A stretch of 64,000 nt of DNA from Mytilus californianus (GCF_021869535.1 NW_026262734.1:107233088-107297087), one strand, 5' to 3'. Shown: positions 12,177 to 25,200, numbered from the stretch's first letter. Program-made: numbers and translations. Notes: generated from the sequence alone by a model not told the origin.

Positions 12177-12872
12177 TACGGAAGCCCATTTAGGACCTCC
12201 CAAAAATATATATTTGAATTCGAAATCACGAATTTAAATCGATATCACGAATTGAAGAATTCGTTTTAACTGATTAAATTCGTGATAACGAATTTCCGGA
12301 ATTAGTTATAACAGTTTTTGTAATTCGTAATAACGAATTAAATTCGTTGTCACAATTTTTTGTAATTCGAGATAACGGATTAAAACCGTAATAACGAATT
12401 TTATAAATCGTGATAACGAGTTGTATAAATCGTGATAACGAATTGTATAAATCGTTATAACGGATTGAATTCGTTATCACGAATCCGTAGAATTTGTAAT
12501 CAGTTATAACGAACTTGGTCCGTTATCACAAATAACAATAATCTGTGATAACGAATTTAATCAGTAATCACGAATTTCAAAAAAAAAACTGTGATAACAA
12601 ATTACACAAATTCGTGAGAACGATTTTAATCTGTAATAACGAATTATAAAGTTCGTAATCACGTTTTTAATCCGTTATCACGAATTACAAAAAATGGTGA
12701 TAACGAATACAATCCGTTATTACGAATAACAAAAACTGTTATAACTAATTCCATAAATTCATGATAACGAATTTAATCTGTAATAACGAATTCTAGAATT
12801 TGTGATAACAATTTAAATTCGTGATATCGAATTCGAATTATATTTTCGGGAGGTCCTAAATGGGCTTCCGTA
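12177..12872. mobile_element. palindrome-array transposable element P1
   Basis: The 696-bp element has perfect 25-bp terminal inverted repeats (12177-12201 and 12848-12872) that begin TACGGAAGCC; similarity continues inward for about 40 more bases with small gaps. The 6-bp direct repeat TATATA flanks it exactly (12171-12176 and 12873-12878), which looks like a target-site duplication. The interior is almost entirely degenerate palindromes of the type TTCGT-GATA-ACGAA, at least ten of them, many with CGTnATnACG cores. It encodes no transposase, so it is non-autonomous. Its termini match those of the element at 16982-19874. Confidence 0.85.
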
Positions 12873-13073
12873 TATATAGTAAACAAGATGCGAATTGTGA
12901 TGAGTATGACTTTTTTGTCCTATTGAATAGAAACTTGTCAATTGGTGAATATAATATTTTACGCCCAAGTTTCTTTTAATATACCATTGTTCGATAATTG
13001 AATATGTTATATCAAACTTTACTTATGATAAACTATGAATGTAATTGAATCACATATTTTATAATAATACTAG

Positions 13074-13080
13074 TTATTAC

Positions 13081-13120
<40 letters not shown>

Positions 13121-13141
13121 TTATCATTATTATTATTATTG
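13074..13141. repeat. (ATT)n microsatellite
   Basis: About 20 ATT units with two interruptions, in the 340 bases between element P1 and the first coding exon of the ZIP gene. The minus-strand poly-isoleucine frame over it is spurious. Confidence 0.9.
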
Positions 13142-13212
13142 TATTGTGATTGTACCATAAAATAAAATGAATGGTATGTTTTTATTGGTTTCAGTGATAA
13201 TATACTAGTAAA

Positions 13213-13231
13213 ATGCCTACTACAGCTGAAA
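13213..13231 (+). CDS. ZIP gene exon 1, start codon
   Basis: ATG at 13213 follows an in-frame TGA and TAA, has A at -3, and opens MPTTAE before a consensus donor GTAAGT at 13232. One base is left over, which joins the TC at the start of exon 2 to give Ile, making AE-I-Y-G-Y-G; vertebrate ZIP8/ZIP14 have a similar E-V-W-G-Y-G at this place. A possible acceptor TTTCAG ends at 13194, so the exon may start in 5' UTR at 13195. The assignment rests on phase and motif; a longer N-terminal region from an unseen upstream exon is not excluded. Confidence 0.6.
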
Positions 13232-16200
13232 GTAAGTTTAAATAACCTGTAATCATGTGCAGTAGATATATTAAATACTACAAAATGCAAAATAACAACT
13301 GGTGTATTCTCATAGTAGTGATTTATGATAAAGGCTTTTATCTCCACTCTTCCGGATCGAACGAGGCTGTCCATTGTTTAGTTTGATCATGTTGCACAAA
13401 CTTACATTTGCTCTGTATTTTTGAAGGCCATTATTTGTTATCATTATTCGGTTGCCATGTATGTTCTATTTGTTTTCAAATTGTGCCATATAAAATTTTC
13501 AAATTTGTTTTAGAATTTTGAATTTTAAGAAAAAGTAGGTTTTGAATGGTTTTGAAAAAAAGAAATGCTAAAACAAACGTCATGATCTCACTCTCAATTT
13601 CCATGTCAATTTAAAATTATTTGTAGACCGCTATCGCTTGAATAAATGTTACAGCTTTACTTGGTACCTTGATAGCAATTGTTGTTTTGTTGCAGTTATA
13701 TTCATTTCAAAAAAATATTCTAAATGACTATTCAAAGAATGTGGTTTTCAAGCTCATATAATAAGTTGCCGTTATTCTTTAAAACTCATTGATTTATTTA
13801 TGAAGAAGATTACATGAAGATACCAATGGGAGATAACACATCATAATAAATCGAAAAAAAGAAGGACAACACCACGACCAAAAGGAAAAGACAAAAAACA
13901 GAATCCAATAAACACGTATTTGTCTACATAAACCGGAAATGAAGGACTGGATTGCAAATACGACAAATGAAACATATTCGTTATAGTATGTGACACATAT
14001 GTTACTCTTCCGGAGTACCTGAATTCATCCCAGGACTTTTGCAGGGTTCGTGTTCCTCAATCTTTATTTGTCTGTGCTATGTTTTGTTATTGTTGTTTGT
14101 CTTTGCGTCGTTTTTCGTTTGGCCATGTGTTGCCTAATTTTATCGGAGTTGTGGTTTTCTATTGCCCCCTTGGTGTCTCCTCTGTTTTTTGACAAATTAA
14201 TAGCGACAGTTGATTACCGATGTTCAAATCTCATAAATCCGTTTAGATTGCCAGCAATGGAAATCGAACCAACTAGAAATTACTTTTCTACAAAAATAGC
14301 ATGTGTTCAGCAACTGGATGGGGGTCGTTTAAACATAATAAAAGCACTGCAGACAATATTTCCTTGCTTAAAATCATCTTTGTACTTCATTTTGGTTATT
14401 TTAACTGAATCTCAATATATATTTTCAATACATTGTTAATACTTTAATGTATTTCTTTCAGTCTATGGTTATGGTATCTTAGCTAATGCAATATGTTGCG
14501 TATGTTCTATTTGTGGAGCTGCCGTTTTGCCATGTGCTAAACGGTTCTCAAATGCATACCACGTGTTTTTGTCTGTTTTTATGGGTTTAGCTGTTGGGAC
14601 ATTGTTTACAGGGGCAGTGGTTCATCTTATTCCTGAGGTGAGTTCAATATTTCATCTTGGCAAGGTCATCTGAATTGGACAGATTAAAATAAGAAATATG
14701 AAAAAAGAGTATGTTTTTTGTAACATTTTGTAATATATTCAGAATAGTACTGTATTAAAACGACAAAATCGTTGTGGCACAATATCTTACAATTGAAACA
14801 TTCCAAAACCTATATATTTAAGTGTTTATTTTTATTCATTCACGTGATATAATGCTGCGTTAAGAATCTAACAAATAATGTATATAGTATGTTATAATAT
14901 CATTACAAGATAACAATATATCAAAAAACTTTGATTTTATTTTAGTTTGATTTATTCATTTTATTTGTCTCTCAAAAAAGTGTAAATGTAATACATTGTT
15001 GTAATTTTCCATGAAATGTTGGGGCCCATTAAATTCTTTGGTAAACATACACCTTCAACTTCAGTAGAAAATAAGTAGACACCAAATAAATCATGGAGCG
15101 TAGTTAAACTTAACTCATCATGTTGATAGATAATAAAATAGAATCACTCCCTGAATTCCATGAACCAATGGTTTGAAAATTTTTCGATATTTATGTATCG
15201 AGAGAATATAAACAAGTATATTTTGTTCTTTTTTCTGTTTATGTTATAGGCTTTAAGAGTTCCCTTTTTTTTTTCTTTTTTTTTTAAATTTTTCATTCTT
15301 TTGTTTTATATAGGCTTTAGGTGTCCATGGGCATTCTGATCACGAGCATGAACACGAGGATAACAGTACAGAACACGGCCATGACGATCACGAAGCAGGG
15401 ATCCATGTTGAAAATTACATCTGGTATACAATGGTTGTATTACTGGGTAGGTGTTATTAAGTAAGCTTTACATAAAATAAAGTAGTATCCTATAGTATTA
15501 TTATAACTATGAACAAGGACTCAGTGATCACCATATAAAAACAATCAAACGGACATTTCTGTACCAACAACAATCAATTTTAAGAAAAAGATAAGCACTT
15601 AAAATTCGAGATTTGATGTATTTAAGACAAATGTACATGCAAGAACGTTTATCATTATAATTTTTTTATGCAATTTCTATGTAACTCTTCAACTGTTTCA
15701 AAAGAATTTATTCAGTAATATTTCAGGAGATAAGAGATTGAAACATTATTTTTTTTCGATTTTCAGTTCAAGTTTAACATACCACAGCTGTATGCTATAC
15801 TTGAAAACAATCTGTGAATAAACTCATCATAGATACCAGGATTGAAATTTTGTATTTGCGCCTGACGCGCGTTTCGTCTACAAAAGACTCATCAGTGACG
15901 CTCGAATCACTGAAATTACCTTTATACCGTATCTTGACCTTAAGCTTATTAAAATATAACAACGTTAATATTGTATTTGAATTTAATTTGATTTTCATAA
16001 AATGAATTACTTTTTTATATTTTTTATAGGAACGTACGCATTTTATCTTCTGGAAATGATAATGACTTTTCTGAAAAAAAGAAAGGTAATTGATAGATGT
16101 GTATGTGAGAGTTTTTCTTTTTTTTTCCTTTATTTTCTTTTCTTTTTCTTTTTTTTCTCTTTTGTTTTGGGGAGGGGCCTGTTAAAAGTTTTAAAAGCTT

Positions 16201-19200
16201 ATAATTTATAACATTATTGTATACTTTCGACATCCACCTCAATTATACCTTACGAATATTTTATTAGAAAGAGTCTGAATCTTTCTTGTAGATTATCTAT
16301 GAATTTATCCGGTTACTCTTTCCTTATGATTGGAATACACTTGTTTTAAAATTCCATGACGGATATATTCTTCTTCTTCTTCTTCCTCTTCTCTTCTTCT
16401 TCTTACAAAATAAGCTACCTGGTAAGTAGCATGAAAAAAACAGTGATACTATCGGGAAAAGGAAAGAAGTTTTCCTTTCGTTCAGTTGGTTGACATATAT
16501 AAACAAGAAGATTTGGTATGAGTACCAATGAGACAACTCTCCATCCAAGTCACAATGAATAAAAACTTAACAATTATAGGTCAAAGTACGGCCTTCAACA
16601 CGGAGCCTTGGCTCACACCGAACAGCAAGCTCTAATCTATATAAAAAACGAGAAACGAGAAACACTTATGAACCACACCAACAAACGACAACCACTGAAC
16701 AACAGACTCCTGACTAGGGACTTCCTCCTTTTTGATTTTAGCTTGGAGTTTGGTATTATTGTTTATTATGCTGTATTATTATCATACTATATATGATTGA
16801 AAGTTACTTAAATTAACAATTCAGTGGTGATTTAATAGAAACATGAAAACTACAAACAGGCGTTTTATTATTACAAATTGTTACCAATTAAACCTCCTGT
16901 ACAATAAATACTATTATCTTATTGTTACTCTTTTACTTTTTGGCTTTTTTTTTTAATTGTTATTCAACAAGGTTTATTTACTACGGAAGCCGATAAGGGC
17001 CATTCCAAAAAAAAATTATGTCGTAATTACGACATAGCATGTCGTAATAACGACATCGCTACGTCTTAATTTCGACATAACATGTCGTTATTACGACATC
17101 GCTATGTCGTAATTTCGACATAACATGTGGAAATAACGACATCGCTATTATCATTATAACAACCTTAGCCTTGTTACTTTGTGAGCATTGAAACAATATG
17201 GGAAACAACATTTTCATCTTTATTTTAAGAACCACTTATCAGAATTGAATCAAACTTGATATACGTGTGCACTATAAGGTCCTATTCAAGTGTTGTTACA
17301 AATTGTTACAAATTGGTAAAAACACATGACCGCCAAGGGACTTTAAAAATGTTCAAAATATTCTTCTCAAGAACACAAAAATGACTGAGTTTAAACTTAG
17401 TATAAATATACATTGTGTACCTAGTATCCGATGACTTTAAAACAGCTGTTGAGTTTGACATGATCCGAAGTTAAATATGGCCGCCAGTGAGGACAAAGTT
17501 TGTATCAAAACCCTATTGTAAACATATTCATTTTCTTTTTGAGAATGATAAACTCTGAATTCAATCAAGCTTGATTGATATTAAAGTTATTTACTATATA
17601 TGTCTGCACATGATAGAACTTTATTTCATAATCAAGTCGAATAGGACCCATATAAATGGTGAACAATTCAGGCTCCTTGGAGCCTCTATTATATTTGGCA
17701 TGTATGTAGCAAGAAGATGTGTTTAGTACTCGAAGGGTTATGTGTGCTTTTGCAATTGCTTGTCGTCCGTCATAGTCTGTAGTTACCGTTTACTTTTATT
17801 TCTATTTATACTACTATTGTCTTTACTAAGTATCAGTCTCCATATTGTTGGTTGCCGGTCATAATCGACGGACGCCAAGTGATGACAATACATGTAGCTA
17901 TCCAAAAAAATGTTTTAGAGGACACAACTCAGATATGGGTCAAACTGATCATTCTGAAATTTTCGGCATAGGTCCATTTTGTCATGATGAACCCTCGACA
18001 GATTTGGGATAAATGTAACGGTTTTCGAGATATTATCAAAAAATTAATGTGTGCCCATTATATCCTATTTTTCAAGTTAGTAACAGCGGCTGTGCTTTTA
18101 AGGAGTCAAAAATCGACGCACGCCTTTTGTAAAGGAAACATTCAATACGAAAAAATCAAACTAATTTTGAAAGAATTTTGCACAGTAGTTTCGAAGGAGA
18201 TTTAAAAATACACTTACGGCAGACGACGACGGACAACAAGCGATAGTAATCGGTCGCATACCACTTCGGGTACTAGACACAATTTCCTTAGGTGATAGGC
18301 GAAGGTCAGGGGATCCATTAGGCTCGAGTATTAGGGGTCCAAAGTTTAACATAGGCTCCAATGGAAAAAGCTTTGAAAATCTTCTCTATAAGAACTATCA
18401 GGCCATATTGGACTAATCTTAGAGAATGGATGATCCTTTTATAATGAGGAGTAAATATAAAAAAGAAGATGTGGTATGATTGCCAACGAGACAACTCTCC
18501 ACAAGAAACCAAATGACACAGAAATTAACAATTATAGGTCACCGTACGGCCTTCAACAATGATCACAGTCCATTCCGCATAATCAGCTATAAAAGGCCCC
18601 GAAATGACAAATGTAATACAATTCAAACGAGAAAACTAACGGCATATTTTATGTACAAATATAAACGAAAAACAAATATGTAACACATCAACAAACGACA
18701 ACCACTGAATTAAAGACTTGGGACAGACACATACATAAAGAATGTGGCGGGTTTAAACATGTTAGCGGGATCCAAACCCTCCCCCTAAGTTTGTAGGAAT
18801 AGTTGTCCTGGGGAACAGTGGTTAAAAGAACTTGGGGTACAAAGTTTTTATAAGGATTCAATGGGGAGGACGCTTGAAGAATCTCATTTAAAACCAACAA
18901 TAGCAATGCAGTTATAATTTGCATCAAGTCTCAGTAGTACATTAAGATTCAATTGTGTACAAATGAAGGTACAGAGGTCCGTTGGTCTGAGCACTATGAG
19001 TCGCAACTTAACATAGTCTTTATTGGGAAAAGCTAAAAATTCATCTTATTCAGAACCTGCAATGGAAATGGAGGACTTCATAATTTCTGTACATGCCAAA
19101 CATAATTAGAGGCTCCAAGGAGCTTGAATTGCTCCCCTATTCAACTGGGTCTCATTTGACTTGATTATAAAATAAATTTCTAGTATGTGAAAGTCTTGAG

Positions 19201-22200
19201 GTGCAAGTAAATAACTTTAATTAAGCTTGATTGCATATAGTCACAGTGTCCATTATTCTCTAAAAAAAAGATGAATTTGTTTACGCTACAAACTTTGCCT
19301 TTACTGACGACCATTTTGAATTTCCTGTCGCTTCAAAAAGTGAAAAGTTAAACTCTAAGGTTGTCGTTATTATCACATAGCGGTCAGGAGTATGTAATTC
19401 AGTGGTTGTTTGTACATTATTAAAACCGTTATTTTTCTCGTTTGAATTAAATTGTTAAACATCTGTCATTTCGGGGACTCTTCCTCTGGTATCTTTCGTC
19501 CCTGTTTTATAGCTGACTATGCGGGGTCTTTTATCATTATTGAAGGCATTATGATGACCTATAGCTGTTAATTTCTGTGTCATTTAGTCTCTTGGCAATC
19601 ATAATACATATTCTTTTATATATATATATATATATAGCGATGTCGTTATTACGACAATAGCGATGTCGTTATTACGACATAGTGGTGTCGTAATTACGAC
19701 ATGTTATGTCGAAATTACGACATAGCGATGTCGTTATAACGACATGTTATGTCGTTATTACGACATAGTGATGTCGTAATAACGACATGGTATGTCGAAA
19801 TTACGTCATAGTGATGTCGTTATATCGACATGCTATGATTTATTTTTTTTGAATGGCCCTTATCGGCTTCCGTAATTTACACATTAAATATCGGAATAGT
19901 TTTTATATGGAAATGAACAAAATGAAATGACAGATAAACTTGTATATTTTTTACAGGGACTTATATCAGAAATCCCAACAACAACTGAACCAGGAGCAGC
20001 AACCCTCGGGAACCTTGATAGTGATTCCAAAAGATCAAAAGACTTGTACAGTGTATGTACGCGTTTATTCGTCATTGTATTTCCCTGCATCAAATGTCGT
20101 GATGAACATGTGTTACTTTCCGGTTGTCGTTGTCAAACTTTAATGGTTTCTCTCATATTAAGCCATACATCTTATTTTAGAGAGCTTAACTTAACAACAA
20201 ATGAAAAGATTGTAAAATAAAGGGATGTGGTATGATTGCCAATGAGACAATTATCCAACATATCCCAAATGAAGCAAACTCCAGTTTTATAATTGTACAG
20301 TTTCCATATGTATGTAGCAATGAAATTATCTATGAATAAACGAAGATATGCGGACATTTCAATGAGGAAATAACATAACTACACAAGAAAACCAGAAAAT
20401 ATTTTTTTTTACAGTGATCCACAATCATGTATCTTCGTGTAAGGCATGCCTGTACCAGAATATTACCCTTCTATCCTCAGTTTACGGGGATGGTTCATAC
20501 TAGACTGATATAGATCAAAAGCTCTCATCAAGATATGCATAACATTCCCCATTTCTTTGACATTCCCCATTTCCATTCTCAATTTTAAAACAACCTTTTT
20601 TAGGCGTAATGACATTTGTTATGACATTTTCGAAGAATGTTCAAGAAAGATCTACGAGAAACCAAGCAAACTTTGCAATAGTGTATCACCGATATTTCAT
20701 ATAAACAAAGTCACTTTTAAAATATATGGTGGTAAGACAAGTTTCATGTAAAAAATCTCCCCCTTACAAAACAAGTGAAATAGGGAATGATTTTTTTAAA
20801 AACACTTAGATTCCTCCAATTATATTTAACAGAAGTAGAATCTTCTGGTTCAAAAAGGTAGAATCTACTGGTTCAAAAAGCTCATTGGGTTCATCAAGAC
20901 GTTCAATAAAATAAATAACTATATTTTGCCAAAAATATGATAATAGAAATATAAAGTTTAATTGGTCATTTTTTTTATACACTTTAAATACCATTGAAAT
21001 TGTTCTAAGATCAAAAGTCATGAGTCTCTTTGACCCTATTAGATAAACCAATCAAGACTGACAAATCAGAACGATTTATGTACGAAATATTTCGACTAGT
21101 CTTGTATGTTGCATTAAACTCAAACAATAAGCTTGTTCTTGGAGTAAAGTATCTTTCAATAATGTACGGCAAATTTCTGTTGTATTTATTTCACCAGCGG
21201 CGTATATTTCAGGTAGTCGATACTGTAATTGATAGTGTCCTTTATTTTGTCATTGTACGAAAAAAGTTTTTTTTTTTTAATAAAAAGACAACATGAGAAG
21301 CGACAAAGGCTGTTAACGTCCACGTCCGGTGGTCTCTGGTGGATAGTTGTCTCATTGGGTATGGGTTTTGTTGAAGGTCTGACGTTGACACTTGTCCTTG
21401 TGCTTTAGTCTCTGGTGGATAGTAGTCTCATTGGGTATGGGTTTTGTTGAAGGTCTGACGTTGATACTTGTCCTTGTGCTTTAGTCTCTGGTGGATAGTA
21501 GTCTCATTGCGTATGGGTTTTGTTGAAGGTCTGACGTTGACACTTGTCCTTGTGCTTTAGTCTCTGGTGGATAGTAGTCTCATTGGGTATGGGTTTTGTT
21601 GAAGGTCTGACGTTGATACTTGTCCTAGTGCTTTAGTCTCTGGTGGATAGTAGTCTCATTGCGTATGGGTTTTGTTGAAGGTCTGACGTTGACACTTGTC
21701 CTTGTGCTTTAGTCTCTGGTGGATAGTAGTCTCATTGGGTATCGGTTTTGTTGAAGGTCTGACGTTGATACTTGTCCTTGTGCTTTAGTCTCTGGTGGAT
21801 AGTAGTCTCATTGGGTATGGGTTTTGTTGAAGGTCTGACGTTGACACTTGTCATTGTGCTTTAGTCTATGGTGGATAGTAGTCTCATTGGGTATGGGTTT
21901 TGTTGAAGGTCTGACGTTGACACTTGTCATTGTGCTTTAGTCTCTGGTGGATAGTAGTCTCATTGCGTATGGGTTTTGTTGAAGGTCTTACGGTGACACT
22001 AGTCTTGTCCTTGTGTTTTGGTCTCTGGTGACCTTGTGCTTTGGTCTCTGGTGGATAGTAGTCTCATTTGGGTATGGTTTTTGTTGAAGGTCTTACGGTG
22101 AAACTAGTCTTGTCCTTGTGCATTGGTCTCTGATGGATAGTAATCTCATTATATACTGCAGCTGTGATATTTGCGCAGTCAAATTGCATTGACCGTATAA

Positions 22201-25200
22201 TCATTTGTGATATACAGTCACTGACCGTATATCGCCTTGTTTATGACGTTGACAATGCGTTTACGTAGAGTTTTATTTATGACGTCATTTAATGTACAGG
22301 TTCGCAGAATGTTTACGTCATTCGCTCCAAATTAAAAAATGATGGTTTTTACCCTAAATATTTTATTTGGAACAGTTGTAGGAGTTGCAGTATATAAAGA
22401 ATAACCATACATTGTCTCGAAATATAAATTTTATTTGTACTCGACTCAAAACAGGATAGAAGTGCTCGACAAAGCCTCGCTTCCTACCTGTTTCTAAGCC
22501 TTGTACAAATAAAATTTATATTTCGAGACAATGTATGGTTATTCTATATGGGTATGGGTTCTGACGGTGACACTTGTCCATGTGCTTTGGTTTCTGGTGG
22601 ATAGTTGTCTCATTGGCAGTCATGCCACATTTCTTAATTTCTGTATAATAAGTTATACTTTATCTAGTGCGCTACCTATCAGTCATACTTTTAAGATGTT
22701 TGTATAATGTAATAATTTTCTCTGGTAAAAGGCAGGTAACTTATTTTGAATTATGTTTTGTCGACCTTATATAAACATTGCACCATTTGTTCCGATTGTC
22801 CAAAAACATAGATTCACTGACCATTTTATGTCATTTTGGAAATTAGGTACAGTCGTGAGATTTTCCACAGTCCCTGTTGAATTTATTTGCATCTTTTCTA
22901 GACTCGGGCGATAAAGAGCTCCGAGATGCCAACAGAAATTTGTCTTTTGTTTGAAACCCTTATGTTTACCTCTAGATGACGATCGACTTTATTTTGTGTC
23001 GTTAGATTGCTGTCTCATTGACGTATGCCCAATAATTTCTTTTATTTATGAACATGTGTCACAAAAAATCCGATGATGTCTGATTTGAACATAGACTATT
23101 TAGTGGAAGTTTCCAAACAAACCCGTTGGTTTTATTAAGTCCCAATATCTAAAGATTAGCAGTCTAATAGCAGCATAAGTATTGGGAAAATATTACATAT
23201 CGTATATATGCTTTATGTTAGTAGTGTGACAAAAAAGACTAGGCAAAGCAACGTTAGATTTCGCACAACATCTTTAAACATGTTTCATCCATTATTTATT
23301 AATCTCGTACCATTATTTCAGCATGATTGTCAATTACAATAATAAAACTACGTATGTGCATTCTATGTGCGTCAACTTTTTAAAGAGAATCAGAAAAATA
23401 AACGTTACCATGAAATGGTGGTTTATTATATTTTAATATAGATGTTTGTACAGTCCAAACACAAATGATACAGACGTGTATATTTTCTTAACAAAACCCA
23501 AAAGAAAATGAGGAACAAGTTTGAAAACTTTTACATATTGTTTATTTCAGGGGGTTGGCAAAATAAGCATTATTGTAGTCTGAAAACGGTCTTTTATATG
23601 TATACTGTTAATATATGGTCTAATGTTTTCGTCGCAACTATATATTTATTTAGATTTTTTGTTTTTGATACAGGTCAATTCAAATGGTAAAGTTGATTTA
23701 GGATCTGAAGACTTGAGAAAAGAAAATGGTAAACTTTATATCATTATCGCATATTATTATAGTGAATTGAACTTTAAGAAAATATGTTAAAGTTTTAGGG
23801 GTTCAATCGACAACGAGATGTCCAACCTCAATTAAACCTGTATTTGTCGTTAATTTACCTGACATTAAGCCACATATCATGCTATATATTTTATCTTTTT
23901 CGTGTTTTATATGTGATTTCATTTGAAACACATCTGTTGAATATTCAGTGTCATTAATATTCATATTGTATTGACAATGCCGTCGATACCATATATAGTT
24001 AAATATATATTTGTTTAAACCAATATATTTGAATACACACAGGTATAGCCCCACTAGCATACATGATAATAATCGGAGATGCCATACACAATACTACCGA
24101 TGGTCTGGTGTTGGGAGCAGCTTTCTCGAGCGATATAGCTGATGGGATTGGTCTTACTATAGCTATATTCTGTCACGAATTACCACAGGAATTAGGTAAT
24201 TTTAATGCTATAGTTATTCACAAATTCACACAGAAATTAAAGAGGGTGGTAAAGGGTTATTTTCGTGCAACGTGATCGCCGTTTTTTATTTCACGTTCAA
24301 CGTGTTTTTACTTTTTTATTTGACGTTCAGTCGTGCAAGACAGGTGCCTCGTTCAACGTGTTCTGCTTATTTAATTTTACGTGCATCGTGATTTTCAAAT
24401 GCTTATTTTGCGTGCTCGGTATTTTTCAAATAAAATTCAAACACTTGGCAGGGATCGTCAAGAAATACTTTTTTAAAAGCCGTAAACCATTTATATCATA
24501 AATGTGTATACTAAATCGGGAATAACAAGTAAAACAGAGAGTTTATATATACAAGAAGACAGTGACTCAGTCACAAAAGGTTCACATCAAAGTCTTTATT
24601 TTTCGTGCAACGTTCATGACAGAAATTATTTCACGTTCAACGTGAAATTATGTCTTATTTCACTTTTTTTTCGTGCAAGCACCCCCCCCCCCTTTTACCA
24701 CCCTCATTAAATATTTTCTATTGCTATAGCCAGTCGTTACCACAAGTCGCTCACGTTTCACCATCAAAGATATATAAATAAAAAAATCATATGACGCCTA
24801 TTTTGTTTTAAACCGCAAACAGGTTGACCTTAGTAGATAATTGCGTGGTGCTCTTTTTCAAATAAAACAACCTTTTTTTTCAATCTGAACAATCTGATGT
24901 ACAATTGAAGCTAATGATTCGAGCGTCCACTGATGAGTCTTTTGTAGACGAAACACGCCAGGCGTACACAATTTTAATCCTGGTCTCTATGATGAGTTTA
25001 TTGTCATACTATTCATATAAAGCGTGTGTTTTAATTTATTGAATAAATTATATTTCCTTAACTATACTAAATTATTTCTTTTGTACTTGCTCACTTCGTA
25101 CGTTTCCCTTCAAAATGTGCTAGCACTGAAATCTTAAAGCCAAGCAACAAACCAATATAAACCAATCTACTGTAACAGTTCTCAGCACTCTGGAATATAC

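Larger units (their letters stand above)
16982..19874. mobile_element. 2.9-kb palindrome-array fold-back element P2 in ZIP intron 4
   Basis: Terminal inverted repeats of 24 bases (16982-17005 and 19851-19874) begin TACGGAAGCC like P1. The 6-bp repeat ATTTAC flanks both ends exactly (16976-16981 and 19875-19880). Inside each end is an array of ~21-bp units centred on TGTCGTnATnACGACA (about six units at 17021-17150, about nine at 19637-19845). Further in, 17460-17700 and about 19080-19385 form a diverged inverted pair: CAATTCAGGCTCCTTGGAGC (left) matches the reverse complement of GCTCCAAGGAGCTTGAATTG (right). No transposase frame is visible. RE-A family copies lie in the interior. Confidence 0.85.

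Noticed and set aside
12274..12480. 68-codon minus-strand frame with repeated SLSRI motifs
   Set aside because: A translation of the palindrome array in element P1.
12177..12878. P1 as a Tc1/mariner-type MITE with TA target duplication
   Set aside because: The termini can be read as starting after TA, but P2 with the same termini has an unambiguous 6-bp duplication (ATTTAC), and P1 also fits 6 bp (TATATA).
13033..13374. 113-codon minus-strand frame
   Set aside because: Much of it is poly-isoleucine from the ATT microsatellite; no family features.
14050..14439. 129-codon frame just upstream of ZIP exon 2 as an N-terminal extension
   Set aside because: It starts inside an RE-F repeat, ends at a stop before the exon 2 acceptor, and has no ZIP similarity. 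Exon 2 has a good acceptor and joins in phase to 13213-13231.
16608..16796. Short frames with RETRNTY- or TNKRQPLNN-like peptides (also at 30720, 44114 and 57704)
   Set aside because: They recur because they are parts of RE-A copies, mostly antisense.
24063..24275. 70-codon frame starting at the internal Met of exon 7
   Set aside because: It reads past the GTAATT donor into intron and element P3; the correct continuation is exon 8.
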